From Bacteroidia bacterium (GTDB lineage Bacteria; Bacteroidota; Bacteroidia; B-17B0; Aurantibacillaceae): a DNA stretch of 64,000 bases. The stretch covers positions 1-64,000 of the forward strand of contig JALOMJ010000010.1 of assembly GCA_025455485.1 (NCBI GenBank), written 5' to 3'. The notes under the pieces were generated by a model that saw nothing but the letters and a program-made list of their open reading frames with translations, was not told the DNA's origin and searched no databases. The first letter of the stretch is position 1. Each line of letters begins with the position of its first letter. This document shows positions 53,033 through 63,050 of this stretch, in pieces. Position numbers and translations under genes: made by a program.

Positions 53033-53989
53033 ATGATAAGTCACTTAGATAAAATACATTTAAGAAATGAATATTCAAGACTACTTGGGTCAGATAGCTT
53101 TGCTGATATGATCGAGAGTCACAAAATGATTGCTGAAGTTGGTTTTTCAATTTTCTATGCTCATGGCAAGGAGAGTACCAAAACTTCTGTTTACGATCAT
53201 GATGGGAATATTCTATTCCAAATGTCCATCTTAAAATGCCTTTCACTTCAACAGCTCGCACACTCAATAAACTATAAAAATTCCATTGACGGAGTCACGC
53301 TTAAAGATACTTATGACCCATTCGGGATGTATACAATCGTGAGAGCTCAGTATGAGGCTTTTTGCAACTTTAATAACATATTTATTCAATCCAGGTCCGA
53401 GGACGAATTAAAATTAAAATACCACCTATGGGTATTAAGTGGTTTAAACTATCGGCAACGTTTTAAAGCTAAGTCTGAATGGGCGAAAAAGAAAAAGGCC
53501 ACTGAAGCAATAGAAATTGATAATTTAAATAAGTCTGTGCTTGAAAATCCATGTTATTTACAATTGGACGAACAATCTCAACAGAACATTCAAGATTGTA
53601 TCAAGAGAAAGGATTGGCAAATTAAAATTGATGGAAATAGATCCTATAAAATTGCTTGGCATGAAATGATGTCAAATTCTGGCGCTAACGAAAACTTAGA
53701 CGGCCAGTATTCATATCTGTCACTTGCAACTCATCCTTCAAATGTTTCAGTGTTTCAGTTCAGCTCCATGTACATTGAAAATCAACAAGGTTTCAATGCA
53801 AAAATAGCGCTTCAATTATCTAGAGCATCTACAGCTATGTTTGTCAGAGATTATGTGGAATATTTCAAATTAACAGAAAAGCACTTTAACAATTTACCAA
53901 TCATGCCCCAGCTGCTAATCAACGGTTGTAATAGTTTGTTTCGTAGTGAGGATTATGAACTAAATAGTATAAATGATATTTTGAACTGA
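53033..53989 (+). CDS. Hypothetical helical protein in the restriction operon
   Basis: 318 residues, no signal peptide or membrane span, largely helical. Notable strings are IVRAQYEAFCNFNNIF (about 103-118), LSGLNYRQRFKAKSEW (about 138-153) and a conserved-looking YSYLSLATHPSNVSVFQF near 228. An Arg-containing helix plus a His in a later helix recall HEPN or DUF5677-type proteins, but I cannot confirm this. It starts 10 bp after the membrane nuclease gene, so the two are probably translated together. Confidence 0.55.
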   Translation: MISHLDKIHLRNEYSRLLGSDSFADMIESHKMIAEVGFSIFYAHGKESTKTSVYDHDGNILFQMSILKCLSLQQLAHSINYKNSIDGVTLKDTYDPFGMYTIVRAQYEAFCNFNNIFIQSRSEDELKLKYHLWVLSGLNYRQRFKAKSEWAKKKKATEAIEIDNLNKSVLENPCYLQLDEQSQQNIQDCIKRKDWQIKIDGNRSYKIAWHEMMSNSGANENLDGQYSYLSLATHPSNVSVFQFSSMYIENQQGFNAKIALQLSRASTAMFVRDYVEYFKLTEKHFNNLPIMPQLLINGCNSLFRSEDYELNSINDILN

Positions 53990-54056
53990 TTATTTAAATC
54001 CCTAAATAAAATAATAAGCAAAATGTATATCCAACATTAAGCCAGAATTTATACCC

Positions 54057-55844
54057 ATGCAAAAATACTCAGTCAACCAACACCTCATCGAAACCATCTT
54101 GTCCTGGGTAAAATCCGGTGAAATTGCCATACCCGAAATTCAACGTCCTTTTGTTTGGGACAGTTCCAAAGTCCGCGATTTAATGGATAGCCTCTATCAG
54201 GGCTTCCCGGTGGGATACGTCATTGCCTGGCGCAATCCCAATGTGCGTTTAAAAGATGGTAGTTTAAGCGAAGGCAAAAAGATCTTAATTGATGGCCAGC
54301 AGAGGGTTACTGCACTCACGGCCGCGATTTTAGGGGAATATGTGATTGACAAAACCTATCAGAGGGTAAAGATCAAAATAGCCTTCAATCCCTTAACCGA
54401 GAAGTTTGAGGTGCAAAATCCGGCCATACTAAAAGACAAAGCTTGGTTACACGACATTTCTGAAGCAATCAATGGTTCAATAAGCATACTGAAATTAGTA
54501 CGTAACTACATCGAACTAAATCCCGGTACCGACGAGGATCTGATTGAAAAATCCTTCACAAATTTGATTAACATTCCTAAAAAGCAGATTGGTCTCATCG
54601 AATTAGCAGCTGACCTTGATATTGAAACGGTGACCGAAATCTTTATCCGTATAAACTCCAAAGGCGTAGTGCTTAGTCAGGCGGATTTTGCCATGAGTAA
54701 AATTGCATCCAACACCGAATACGATGGCAACCTTCTACGAAAAGCCATTGATTATTTTTGCCACCTTACCATTGCGCCTGAATTCTACAAACACATTGTG
54801 GACAATGATAAGGAATTCGCTTCAACGGAGTATTTTCCTAAAATGGCCTGGTTAAAAACAGAGAATGAAGACCTCTACGACCCTGATTACAACGATTTAA
54901 TTCGTGTTGCCTTTACCTCACAATTTAATAGGGGTAGGCTTTCAGATTTAGTGAGTTTACTCTCAGGTCGTAATTTTGAAACACGTACCTACGAAGATTC
55001 CATTGCAGAACAGTCCTTTGCCACACTAAAGAATGGGGTTAATAATTTCATCAATGAAACCAATTTCAAACGGTTTTTGATGATCATTAAATCAGCAGGT
55101 TTTATTTCACCCAAACTTACCCGTTCACAAAACGCCATCAATTTTGCCTATATCCTGTATTTAAAACTCAAAGACCTTGGGGTAAATTCAGTTCAAATGG
55201 AATCCTTTGTACGGCGATGGTTTGTATATTCCATACTCACAGGCAGGTATTCGGGCTCTCCGGAATCCACCTTTGATTTTGACATCAAACAAATAGCCAA
55301 CAAACCATTTGAAGAATACATGAAGGAAAAAGAAGATGGCGAGCTCTCTGAAGCCTTCTGGAATGCTGCCCTGCCTCAAAGCTTGGACACTTCAGTTGCA
55401 AGCAGCCCTTATTTTCATGTATACTTAGCTGCCCAGGTTAAAGCTAACGACAAAGGATTTCTTTCCAGAGATGTCACTATCGGTGATTTAATTTCTCTTA
55501 GAGGCGATATCCACCACTTATTCCCAAAAAACTATCTGAAGAAAAACGGGTACGAACGAGGAAAATACAATCAGATTGCAAACTATGTATATATGCAATC
55601 AGAAATAAACATCAAAGTAGGTGACAAAGCCCCAAAAGACTATTTCGAACTCATAAGCAAACAACTTCAATCCGGTAAACTGGTCACTGGCATTAATTCA
55701 GAAGACCAACTACAGGAAAACCTAAAAGCGAATTGCGTTCCACACTCAATCATTGAAATGACGCATTCAGATTACATGGATTTTCTCCAGCAACGTAGAA
55801 TCCTGATGGCTCAAAAAATGAAGGAGTACTACTTTTCCTTATAA
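54057..55844 (+). CDS. DUF262/HNH protein, GmrSD-like type IV restriction enzyme
   Basis: 595 residues. The N-terminal DUF262 (GmrS-like, ParB-related) domain has [20 protein letters not shown] and the DGQQR motif (79-83). A long helical middle follows. The C-terminal GmrD/DUF1524-like HNH domain has [11 protein letters not shown] (about 484) and later [14 protein letters not shown]. GmrSD proteins cleave modified DNA with NTP use; this is the fused single-chain form. It starts 67 bp after the previous gene, so it may belong to the same operon. Confidence 0.9.
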   Translation: MQKYSVNQHLIETILSWVKSGEIAIPEIQRPFVWDSSKVRDLMDSLYQGFPVGYVIAWRNPNVRLKDGSLSEGKKILIDGQQRVTALTAAILGEYVIDKTYQRVKIKIAFNPLTEKFEVQNPAILKDKAWLHDISEAINGSISILKLVRNYIELNPGTDEDLIEKSFTNLINIPKKQIGLIELAADLDIETVTEIFIRINSKGVVLSQADFAMSKIASNTEYDGNLLRKAIDYFCHLTIAPEFYKHIVDNDKEFASTEYFPKMAWLKTENEDLYDPDYNDLIRVAFTSQFNRGRLSDLVSLLSGRNFETRTYEDSIAEQSFATLKNGVNNFINETNFKRFLMIIKSAGFISPKLTRSQNAINFAYILYLKLKDLGVNSVQMESFVRRWFVYSILTGRYSGSPESTFDFDIKQIANKPFEEYMKEKEDGELSEAFWNAALPQSLDTSVASSPYFHVYLAAQVKANDKGFLSRDVTIGDLISLRGDIHHLFPKNYLKKNGYERGKYNQIANYVYMQSEINIKVGDKAPKDYFELISKQLQSGKLVTGINSEDQLQENLKANCVPHSIIEMTHSDYMDFLQQRRILMAQKMKEYYFSL

Positions 55845-55989
55845 TTCTTGAAATACAATTGAAGTCATTCTTGGTTTTTTTATAACCAAAAAATCTTATA
55901 TTTAGTTTATCTTTCTAAGGACATAAGTTCTTGAACCATTTGAGAGCGAATTTGAATTCGCATTGAGTGGTTTTGATTATAATGTAAAT

Positions 55990-56469
55990 ATGAGATATCA
56001 CAAGCTAAGACTCTTTTCAAATTCCGTTGGTAGATTACTTATCATAGTTCTATTCAGCACCTTCTTTATTAGCGCTTTTTTCTTTAAGAAAGATCTCAAA
56101 TTAGTAAGTGCAACCTCAGAAACGTGGAGTGGAGGCACTGCTGGTTCGGGTAGCGGCAAGGAATTCTACTTCAAAATAAAAATACAAACCTCTAAGCCAA
56201 TTATATTTGATTCTGTTTGGATAAACAACAAAATGCTGGCCACTTATTTGGCAAACAATCGTTTATCTATCTCTCAGGAACCAATAAAATTTACTCGAAA
56301 CGACACAATTATTGTTAGGGCATCCGAATCATCCTTAAGACCTTCTGCCCCATCAAACAGGCCAAATAATTTTTCCGGTGAGGCAAGTATTAGATACTAC
56401 CTTGATGGTAAAATGAAATACCTCAACGTTAAGAAAATAACAATTAACAAATCAGTCAATCGACAATGA
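55990..56469 (+). CDS. Hypothetical membrane-anchored small protein
   Basis: 159 residues from ATG 55990; a TTG nine codons earlier is in frame. One N-terminal hydrophobic segment (LLIIVLFSTFFISAFFF) precedes a soluble part with beta-like strands and ETWSGGTAGSGSGKEFYFK. It could be anchored in the inner membrane with the body outside. Its TGA overlaps the next gene's ATG (ATGA), so the two are coupled. The function is unknown. Confidence 0.6.
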   Translation: MRYHKLRLFSNSVGRLLIIVLFSTFFISAFFFKKDLKLVSATSETWSGGTAGSGSGKEFYFKIKIQTSKPIIFDSVWINNKMLATYLANNRLSISQEPIKFTRNDTIIVRASESSLRPSAPSNRPNNFSGEASIRYYLDGKMKYLNVKKITINKSVNRQ

Positions 56470-59400
56470 AGAATTTTAAACTAACAGGTTTATACCTGAT
56501 TACTGCTTGTATGCTATTTGTAATTCCGCACGTCCATGCGCAAGTGTGGATGAAAGACATCCAGAACGAAAATCCTAATTTTTATGAAATTCAAAAGGCA
56601 TTTAACGATTACTGGAAAGACAGACCTGTTGAAAAGGGCAAAGGCTACAAACAATTTAAGCGGTGGGAATGGTATTGGCAGCAAAGGGTAGGTCCAAACG
56701 GTGAATTTCCTAAAAACACAGTTTTGCATGATGAACTAGCGAAATACAACGAACTACATTCCAATGAAAAATCAAGCGCCATTTCCTCAGCTACAGTTGC
56801 AAACTGGTCATTTAAAGGTCCTCAATCAAGCTCAGGTGGTTACTCAGGCATAGGTAGAATTAATTGTATAGCATTTCATCCTAGTATTGCCACTACATTT
56901 TGGGTAGGCACACCTGCCGGTGGTCTTTGGAAAACTACCAATGGAGGTTCAACCTGGACCACCAATACGGATAATCTTCCTGTTCTTGGAGTAAGTGATA
57001 TTGCCATCGACCCAACAAACCCGAATATAATGTACATCGCAACAGGTGATGGTGACGCAGCCGTTAGCTTGTCAAATGGCTATGGTGACACCAAAAGCAT
57101 AGGTGTTTTGAAATCAACAAATGGGGGTGCCTCATGGTCTGCTGTTCTAACAGCAAGTGTCTCGCAAAATATTTTGATTAGAAGACTTCTAATTAACCCT
57201 TCAAATCCAAACATTCTACTTGCAGCCACCAGTGTGGGAATCTATCGCACCACAAATGCAGGGGTTTCTTGGGCATTGGTTTCTAGTAACATTTGGTTCA
57301 TTGATATGGAATTCAAACCCACGGATCCCAATTACGTTTACGCAGCAACGTATAGTCCAAACGGCAACTCGCAAATCTTTAGTTCAAGTAACAACGGCCA
57401 AACCTGGTCTCAGGTCACTAATTTCACGGGTTATACAAGAATAAATCTCGCTGTTACAGCCAATTTCCCAGCCTTAGTGGATGCAGTTTGTGTGAATAGC
57501 ACTTCAGGTTTAGGTGGCTTATGGTATTCTGCAAACAGTGGAGCAAGTTTTACACAATATTATTTTGCCAATTGCACAAACAATTTACTACACAATTCAT
57601 TTAACGGCTCAGGCTGTGATGGTCAGGGCACTTATGATTTAGCATATGCAATCAATCCGGCAAATTTCGATGAAATTTGGTTGGGAGGGGTAAATACCTG
57701 GAGAACGACAAATGGTGGTAGTACTTGGTTTCTTAACAATGTGTGGAGCGTCTCACAATCCAGTTTAGTTCCGAATGTGCACGCGGATAAGCATGATATA
57801 GCATTTCATCCTTTGAACAATAATTTTATTTATGAATGCAATGATGGCGGAATATATGTCACCAATAATTCCGGCTCAAGCTGGACCGACCTTTCAAATA
57901 GTTTGGGTATTAGTCAAATTTATAGAATTGGAACAAGTGCCACCAATACTGATAAGGTCATCTGCGGTTTGCAAGACAATGGAACCAAAGAGGTTCAAAC
58001 CAATTCATGGTATGACCGTACAGGTGGCGATGGTATGGAATGTATTATTGACTACACAAACTCTAATGTTCAATATTCCTCCTACGTTAATGGTGAAATT
58101 TACAAAACAACCAACAACTGGTCATCATCAACAACAATTGTTCAGAATAATGGCGTAGGAGTAAACGCTCCAGGTGATTGGGTAACACCTTACCTAATGC
58201 ACCCCACAAACAACAACATTCTTATAATCGGTAAAGCTCAGGTTTTCCAAACCACCAATGGTGGAACAACATGGTCACAGCTCGGGACACTGCCGGGGAG
58301 CACTGGTGATATCATTTCAATGGCTTATGCACCTTCAAACCCCGCGGTCATATACGTTGCAACAGCAACACAAGTGTACAAAACCACAAATTCAGGAACT
58401 ACTTGGTCGATTATTGGTACATCCGCAACACGCATTACCTATTTGGCAGTAGATGCTACAAACCCACAACGCCTATGGGTTACAAAATCTGGTTATACAG
58501 CTGCGGATAAAGTTTGGTACACCGGAGATGGGGGCACAAGCTGGTCAAATTTTTCAGGCACTTTACCAAACATTCCCGTTAATTGTATTGTCTATCAAAA
58601 GAACAACTCGGATGGTCTTTACATAGGAACCGATGTTGGTGTGTATTTTTGGAATTCAACCTTACCTGATTGGATTCCCTTTAATACAGGTTTGCCAAAT
58701 GTTATAGTAAACGAATTAGAAATATCATATAATAACAACAAACTTTGGGCCGCTACCTTCGGTCGCGGATTGTGGAATTCTGATTTATACTGCCCTACAA
58801 TACAGCAGATTTCTCCCATTTCAGGCCCAAATAGCTTATGCTCTGGAACAAGCAATTCCGCTTATAGCATCACTGCGGTTCCAGGTGCTACCCTTTATAC
58901 ATGGACATTACCGGCGGGTTGGTCAGGTTCTGGTAATTCAAACGTAATCTATACAACTCCAATGAATTCAGGTAATATCAGTGTTAGTGCCAGCAACTCT
59001 TGCGGTATAAGTCCAACACAAAATATAAATGTAAATGTGTTTCCCCTGCCAAATATTTCAGTCACAACCTCTCATCCCTTCCTTTGTTCAGGTGAAGCAG
59101 CTTCTCTGAATGCAACAGGAGCTAACACATATACCTGGAGCACAGGCACCACGGGCTCTAACCTTATAGTTGCACCACTTGTAACAACAGTCTACATTGT
59201 CACAGGAACCGACGCCAATAATTGTTCAAACATGTTCACTATTACTCAAAATGTCGACGAATGCCTTTCCATCAATGAAGCGCCTACAGAAGTATTAGAT
59301 TATATTTCTGTATCACCTAATCCATTTGGCAACTCATTCTCAATTACAAACAATTCTCCTTACATAATTGAATACGATATTAGAATTTTTAATGCCTTAG

Positions 59401-59534
59401 GCGCCTTGGTACACAGTTCTCACATACAAGAAAAATCAGTATCAATTGATCTAAGCACAAATAGCTCAGGGATTTATTTTATTCAAGTGTCAGGTCAATC
59501 CTCTTCTAAGATCATAAAACTGATAAAAGAATAG
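56466..59534 (+). CDS. T9SS type A secreted BNR/sortilin-like propeller protein
   Basis: 1022 residues. A signal peptide ends near HVHAQ. A propeller region (about 100-775) carries Asp-box-like repeats (TTNGGSTWTTNTDN, TNGGASWSA, TTNSGTTWS), as in sortilin or sialidase-fold proteins. Two Ig/PKD-like modules follow (about 785-945), then a type A sorting domain (VSPNPFGNSFSI, ending SSKIIKLIKE). No sialidase catalytic Arg triad could be assigned, so a binding role is as likely as an enzyme. Coupled by ATGA overlap to the small membrane protein. Confidence 0.85.
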   Translation: MKNFKLTGLYLITACMLFVIPHVHAQVWMKDIQNENPNFYEIQKAFNDYWKDRPVEKGKGYKQFKRWEWYWQQRVGPNGEFPKNTVLHDELAKYNELHSNEKSSAISSATVANWSFKGPQSSSGGYSGIGRINCIAFHPSIATTFWVGTPAGGLWKTTNGGSTWTTNTDNLPVLGVSDIAIDPTNPNIMYIATGDGDAAVSLSNGYGDTKSIGVLKSTNGGASWSAVLTASVSQNILIRRLLINPSNPNILLAATSVGIYRTTNAGVSWALVSSNIWFIDMEFKPTDPNYVYAATYSPNGNSQIFSSSNNGQTWSQVTNFTGYTRINLAVTANFPALVDAVCVNSTSGLGGLWYSANSGASFTQYYFANCTNNLLHNSFNGSGCDGQGTYDLAYAINPANFDEIWLGGVNTWRTTNGGSTWFLNNVWSVSQSSLVPNVHADKHDIAFHPLNNNFIYECNDGGIYVTNNSGSSWTDLSNSLGISQIYRIGTSATNTDKVICGLQDNGTKEVQTNSWYDRTGGDGMECIIDYTNSNVQYSSYVNGEIYKTTNNWSSSTTIVQNNGVGVNAPGDWVTPYLMHPTNNNILIIGKAQVFQTTNGGTTWSQLGTLPGSTGDIISMAYAPSNPAVIYVATATQVYKTTNSGTTWSIIGTSATRITYLAVDATNPQRLWVTKSGYTAADKVWYTGDGGTSWSNFSGTLPNIPVNCIVYQKNNSDGLYIGTDVGVYFWNSTLPDWIPFNTGLPNVIVNELEISYNNNKLWAATFGRGLWNSDLYCPTIQQISPISGPNSLCSGTSNSAYSITAVPGATLYTWTLPAGWSGSGNSNVIYTTPMNSGNISVSASNSCGISPTQNINVNVFPLPNISVTTSHPFLCSGEAASLNATGANTYTWSTGTTGSNLIVAPLVTTVYIVTGTDANNCSNMFTITQNVDECLSINEAPTEVLDYISVSPNPFGNSFSITNNSPYIIEYDIRIFNALGALVHSSHIQEKSVSIDLSTNSSGIYFIQVSGQSSSKIIKLIKE

Positions 59535-59589
59535 CTGACATAAATAATATGAAGTATTCCTTTTCAGAAAAATTTTCAGTTTACTAATA

Positions 59590-60018
59590 TTGGCATTCAT
59601 AGTCGAAATATTCCGAAAAGTCAACAACAAAAACACCGGTATTGATCTTGAGATACACGCCAGCGTCTGGGATAAGTTACTAGAGTTTGCTGAAAAAGAA
59701 GGTTGGCAACCTTTAGGCACTGTTTGTCCCCCAGAAAGCGAATTAAATGGCTTTAAGAACAATTATAGACCCGATTACCCAGATTCGAAAATGGTCACAG
59801 CCCAGGATGCAATAAATTGGGCAGTGGCATTAACAAAAGTCAGACAGAAATTAATAACCAATCCTACTGAATATCAAGTCAAAGGGCCTATTATCATTCG
59901 TGAGGAGGACGCAGAACCTGGTCCTGGCTTATTTTTACCAACATTCAATCTTCAGGTACTTGATCGCTTTATCACTTACATCACTTTAGGCGAATTCTTC
60001 TTTTGGTGGGATGACTAG
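59590..60018 (+). CDS. Hypothetical protein
   Basis: 142 residues from a TTG; no ATG is available near the start. Soluble, with an N-terminal IDLEIHASVWDKLLEFAEKEGW helix and a C-terminal aromatic end (LGEFFFWWDD). No family is recognised. It lies 68 bp before the PLD-type nuclease gene on the same strand. A small protein next to a nuclease might be an immunity or regulator partner, but nothing in the sequence proves this. Confidence 0.5.
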   Translation: MAFIVEIFRKVNNKNTGIDLEIHASVWDKLLEFAEKEGWQPLGTVCPPESELNGFKNNYRPDYPDSKMVTAQDAINWAVALTKVRQKLITNPTEYQVKGPIIIREEDAEPGPGLFLPTFNLQVLDRFITYITLGEFFFWWDD

Positions 60019-60085
60019 TAAGACAAACTTTAATTTAACCCTTTCTTTCACGTGGCTAACGAATCCTTAAAACTAAATTCTTATT

Positions 60086-61081
60086 ATGAAATATGAATAC
60101 TCAACTAATTCTGGTCCTCATTCAATAGGCAGTATCCTGAATGCAGATTTTAAAAGATGCAAAAACTTTCACATTGCCACAGCCTTTATAAGCGAATCAC
60201 GAGTTGAGCATTTGGAATCACTTATAAAACAAAATAAGAATTTAAAGGAAGGCAAAGTTATTATCAGCCTATACGATTTTATTAATTCCAAAGAAACAAT
60301 CCAGAAACTCAAGGATCTGCGAAGCAAATATTCTGGTAAAATCTTCATTAGGATCTCAAAAAACTTGAAATTCCATTGGAAATATTACAATTTCATTATT
60401 GGAAATACTTCCATACATTATGTGGGTTCAGCAAACTATACAAATAGTGGCCTAAGCACAAATGGCGAATTGGTTATCAAATTTAAAGAACCTGTTGCGA
60501 AGGAATCAGGTTTACTCAGCGCTTTTGAGGTAGAATGGGAGAATTCAATTTCGATTGAGAAGTTACAATTAAAGGATTATCCAGTAATCAATAGAGTTCA
60601 AAAAACAAAAATACCTCATTCTATTAAATTATTATTAGAGAATAAGCCAATCATTCAAAATATTGCTAATGAAAATGCTAATTTGATTCTGATTTATCTC
60701 TCGGGCACATTAACTCAGCAAACTGTGGATTCACTGATAAATGAAGATTCCGCTTGGGACAAATATGATTTCTTTTCATGCGTTTATAAAAGCGAGTTTA
60801 ACAAGTTTAAACTAAACACGAATATGTTGCTTATTTGGAAGGAAAAAGGAAATTACGTCTATCACCTAACAAAAGTTAATCATTTAAGTGGCAATGTCTC
60901 GACTCCTGATGGAAAATATTTTGTGGCTTATATACCACCTGCCCGAAGTCGTCAAATTAATAATTCTGCAGCTCAGGTATTATTATCCAATGGGATCAAA
61001 TTAACTTCACGGAAATGGAAATCAACTTTTAAGGTGTTAGGCGCGCTGCAAACAAAGAAAATTCGTGCTGCATTAAAATAA
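60086..61081 (+). CDS. PLD-domain nuclease-like protein
   Basis: 331 residues. The phospholipase D half-motif runs FHWKYYNFIIGN (His near 97, Lys two residues on), then HYVGSANYTNSGLSTNGEL, the HxK...GSxNxTxxG...E pattern of NgoFVII/BfiI-type restriction nucleases. One motif per chain means it would act as a dimer. The C-terminal about 150 residues have no recognised domain and may bind DNA. No methylase is adjacent, so it may be a stand-alone nuclease. Confidence 0.75.
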   Translation: MKYEYSTNSGPHSIGSILNADFKRCKNFHIATAFISESRVEHLESLIKQNKNLKEGKVIISLYDFINSKETIQKLKDLRSKYSGKIFIRISKNLKFHWKYYNFIIGNTSIHYVGSANYTNSGLSTNGELVIKFKEPVAKESGLLSAFEVEWENSISIEKLQLKDYPVINRVQKTKIPHSIKLLLENKPIIQNIANENANLILIYLSGTLTQQTVDSLINEDSAWDKYDFFSCVYKSEFNKFKLNTNMLLIWKEKGNYVYHLTKVNHLSGNVSTPDGKYFVAYIPPARSRQINNSAAQVLLSNGIKLTSRKWKSTFKVLGALQTKKIRAALK

Positions 61082-61175
61082 CAATCTAATTCTGATTCGC
61101 ATACATTTTGACTTTTACCAAAATTGATCTCATTTTACTAAATTTGTTAAAAGCAATACTTTTAAACACTTTCCC

Positions 61176-61751
61176 ATGTCCTCTCCCAATTTAAATGCAC
61201 TTTGCACAGAATACCTCAATAAGCCATACACCAAGGCCTTTTTTGCTGCTTCTAAATCCTACCTCGGCTTCTGCGAGCAGCTGGTAAAAACCGCCCCCAA
61301 TCCAGATGTACTCAAACAATTCCATCCCCTTCTAATCGAACTATATTACTGCGGCTCCAAACTTGAACCGGTTCCAGGTCAGTACCCTAAAGAATGGCAG
61401 GAATTTCACGAACCTGATATGGTTTACGAATCCTTACTTAAACACCTTGTCCAATGCTTTGGGAATGATTATCGCTTTTTTTACCTGTCTGATCCCCAAT
61501 CAGCCCTCCACGACACCCACTGCCTCTGGCCCGATGAACACCTAGCCGATATTTACCTTTCCCTAAACGACTCCTTCAAACGCATAGAAACTCTTGCCAC
61601 ACCTCACGAAATTCATGTTGGCCTGACCTTCCTAAAAAGAGGTTTCGACACACAATGGGGTCCCGATTGCGCGGTTCTACTCTCTAACCTTCACCACCCA
61701 GAGTTCAGTTTTAAATTACCGCCTTCAAATTTGCCGTTCCTTCAAAACTAA
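61176..61751 (+). CDS. DUF5063-like protein
   Basis: 191 residues, helical and soluble. A central FHPLLIELYYCGSKLEP, then YRFFYLSDPQ and WPDEHLADIYLSLNDSFKRI resemble DUF5063 members, whose role is unknown. It uses many C-ending codons, unlike the AT-rich nuclease genes on either side, and pairs with the next gene (43 bp gap). Confidence 0.6.
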   Translation: MSSPNLNALCTEYLNKPYTKAFFAASKSYLGFCEQLVKTAPNPDVLKQFHPLLIELYYCGSKLEPVPGQYPKEWQEFHEPDMVYESLLKHLVQCFGNDYRFFYLSDPQSALHDTHCLWPDEHLADIYLSLNDSFKRIETLATPHEIHVGLTFLKRGFDTQWGPDCAVLLSNLHHPEFSFKLPPSNLPFLQN

Positions 61752-61794
61752 TTCCTCGGCATGAAATACTACATTGTAACAGTTCAACTAGCCA

Positions 61795-62394
61795 ATGAAT
61801 CAGAATTACCTTCTTCACCTCAACATCAACTCCATAAAACCAGAAATTTGGCGTAAAATCTTAGTCAAACCCACTACAACCCTATTTGAATTGCACCACA
61901 TCATTCAAATAAGCATGGGCTGGCAAAACTATCACCTATACGAATTCAACGTTAATGGCTACCGTATGGGCAGTGAAGCCCTTAATGGTCCGGAACTCGA
62001 TAAACTCCAGGGCAAACTCATCGATTCCATCGCCGTTGACCTCTCCGACCTCTATCTAGAAAAAGGCTCAAGCTTTTCATACGAATACGATTTCGGCGAC
62101 TCCTGGCGCCATACCATCACAATAGAGGATTTCGTTCCGTCGGTTAAAGGTCAAAAATTACCCCTTTGCCTTGCCGGCGAAAGAGCCTGCCCTCCCGAAG
62201 ATTGCGGAGGTATCCATGGTTTCGAAAACATGATAGAGATCCTCCAAGATAAATCCCACCCTGAATACAAGGAATTCAAGCGCTGGGTAGGTCCCAAATA
62301 CAATCCTGAAACATTTGATCTGGAAAAAACCAACAAATCATTGCGGAGCCTTAACCGATATATACGGGATTGGCTTGACAGTATAGAAGAATAA
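61795..62394 (+). CDS. Plasmid pRiA4b ORF-3-like protein
   Basis: 199 residues with the family core: LNINSIKPEIWRKILVKPTT, FELHHIIQISMGW, YHLYEF, and YEYDFGDSWRHTI. The domain is common on mobile elements; its activity is not established. It contains a CPPEDCGG cysteine pair that may bind metal. Codon use is like the DUF5063-like gene upstream. Confidence 0.87.
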   Translation: MNQNYLLHLNINSIKPEIWRKILVKPTTTLFELHHIIQISMGWQNYHLYEFNVNGYRMGSEALNGPELDKLQGKLIDSIAVDLSDLYLEKGSSFSYEYDFGDSWRHTITIEDFVPSVKGQKLPLCLAGERACPPEDCGGIHGFENMIEILQDKSHPEYKEFKRWVGPKYNPETFDLEKTNKSLRSLNRYIRDWLDSIEE

Positions 62395-62528
62395 TAAAAC
62401 AACTTAAAAAATTAATTGATGTATTTTTTTATAAAAATAAGGCATGCTTTTTAACGCATCTTTAACACAAAACTTTTTGGTAAGCACCAAGCCTTCCGCC
62501 ACCTTTGCCACAAACATAAACATTAGCC

Positions 62529-63050
62529 ATGCCATCAGAAGAAATCATCAAAGAATTTGTAATTAAAATCGCATTAGAAGTATTACCCTATTCACAAGTA
62601 GCCAATGATTTAAACATCGATAGAAAAACACTATCCGAATTGGAGCGAAACAACAAGTTAGCTCTAAAGGAAATGGCTTTAATCCGTCAGATCTATATTC
62701 GTAAAAAGTTTCAAACCGTTACGCCCCGTGAGTTTTTAGCCTGGTACACCTCAACCCCAAGGAAATGCGTGTACTGCGATTTTACAGAAGAAGACATTCA
62801 ATTACTCGTATCTCACAAACAAATCCACACCAAAAGGCTTTCGACCCGAGGTAAAACATTGGAGATTGAGCGAACATCGCCAAACTTGCCTTATGACCGT
62901 TTGGATAATTTAGTTTACTGCTGTTATTGGTGCAATAATGCCAAAACAGATGAATTTTCAGCAGCTGAATTCCAGCCAATTGGACAAGTCTTAAAAATGA
63001 TCTGGTCACGCCGCATCAAGGCAATTAAGGAGACTAATGATTCTCGATGA
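62529..63050 (+). CDS. HNH endonuclease-like protein
   Basis: 173 residues. An N-terminal helix-turn-helix-like segment (YSQVANDLNIDRKTLSELER, about 21-40) is followed by a zinc-binding HNH domain: CVYC (C80, C83), then ERTSPNLPYDRLDNLVYCC and CYWCNNAK (C133, C136). HNH proteins cut DNA; the HTH could give specificity. The stop overlaps the next gene by 14 bp, so the two are coupled. Confidence 0.87.
   Translation: MPSEEIIKEFVIKIALEVLPYSQVANDLNIDRKTLSELERNNKLALKEMALIRQIYIRKKFQTVTPREFLAWYTSTPRKCVYCDFTEEDIQLLVSHKQIHTKRLSTRGKTLEIERTSPNLPYDRLDNLVYCCYWCNNAKTDEFSAAEFQPIGQVLKMIWSRRIKAIKETNDSR

Noticed and set aside
61795-62394. pRiA4b ORF-3-like gene read as evidence of a transposon
   Set aside because: No transposase or terminal inverted repeats flank it; the domain alone does not make a mobile element.
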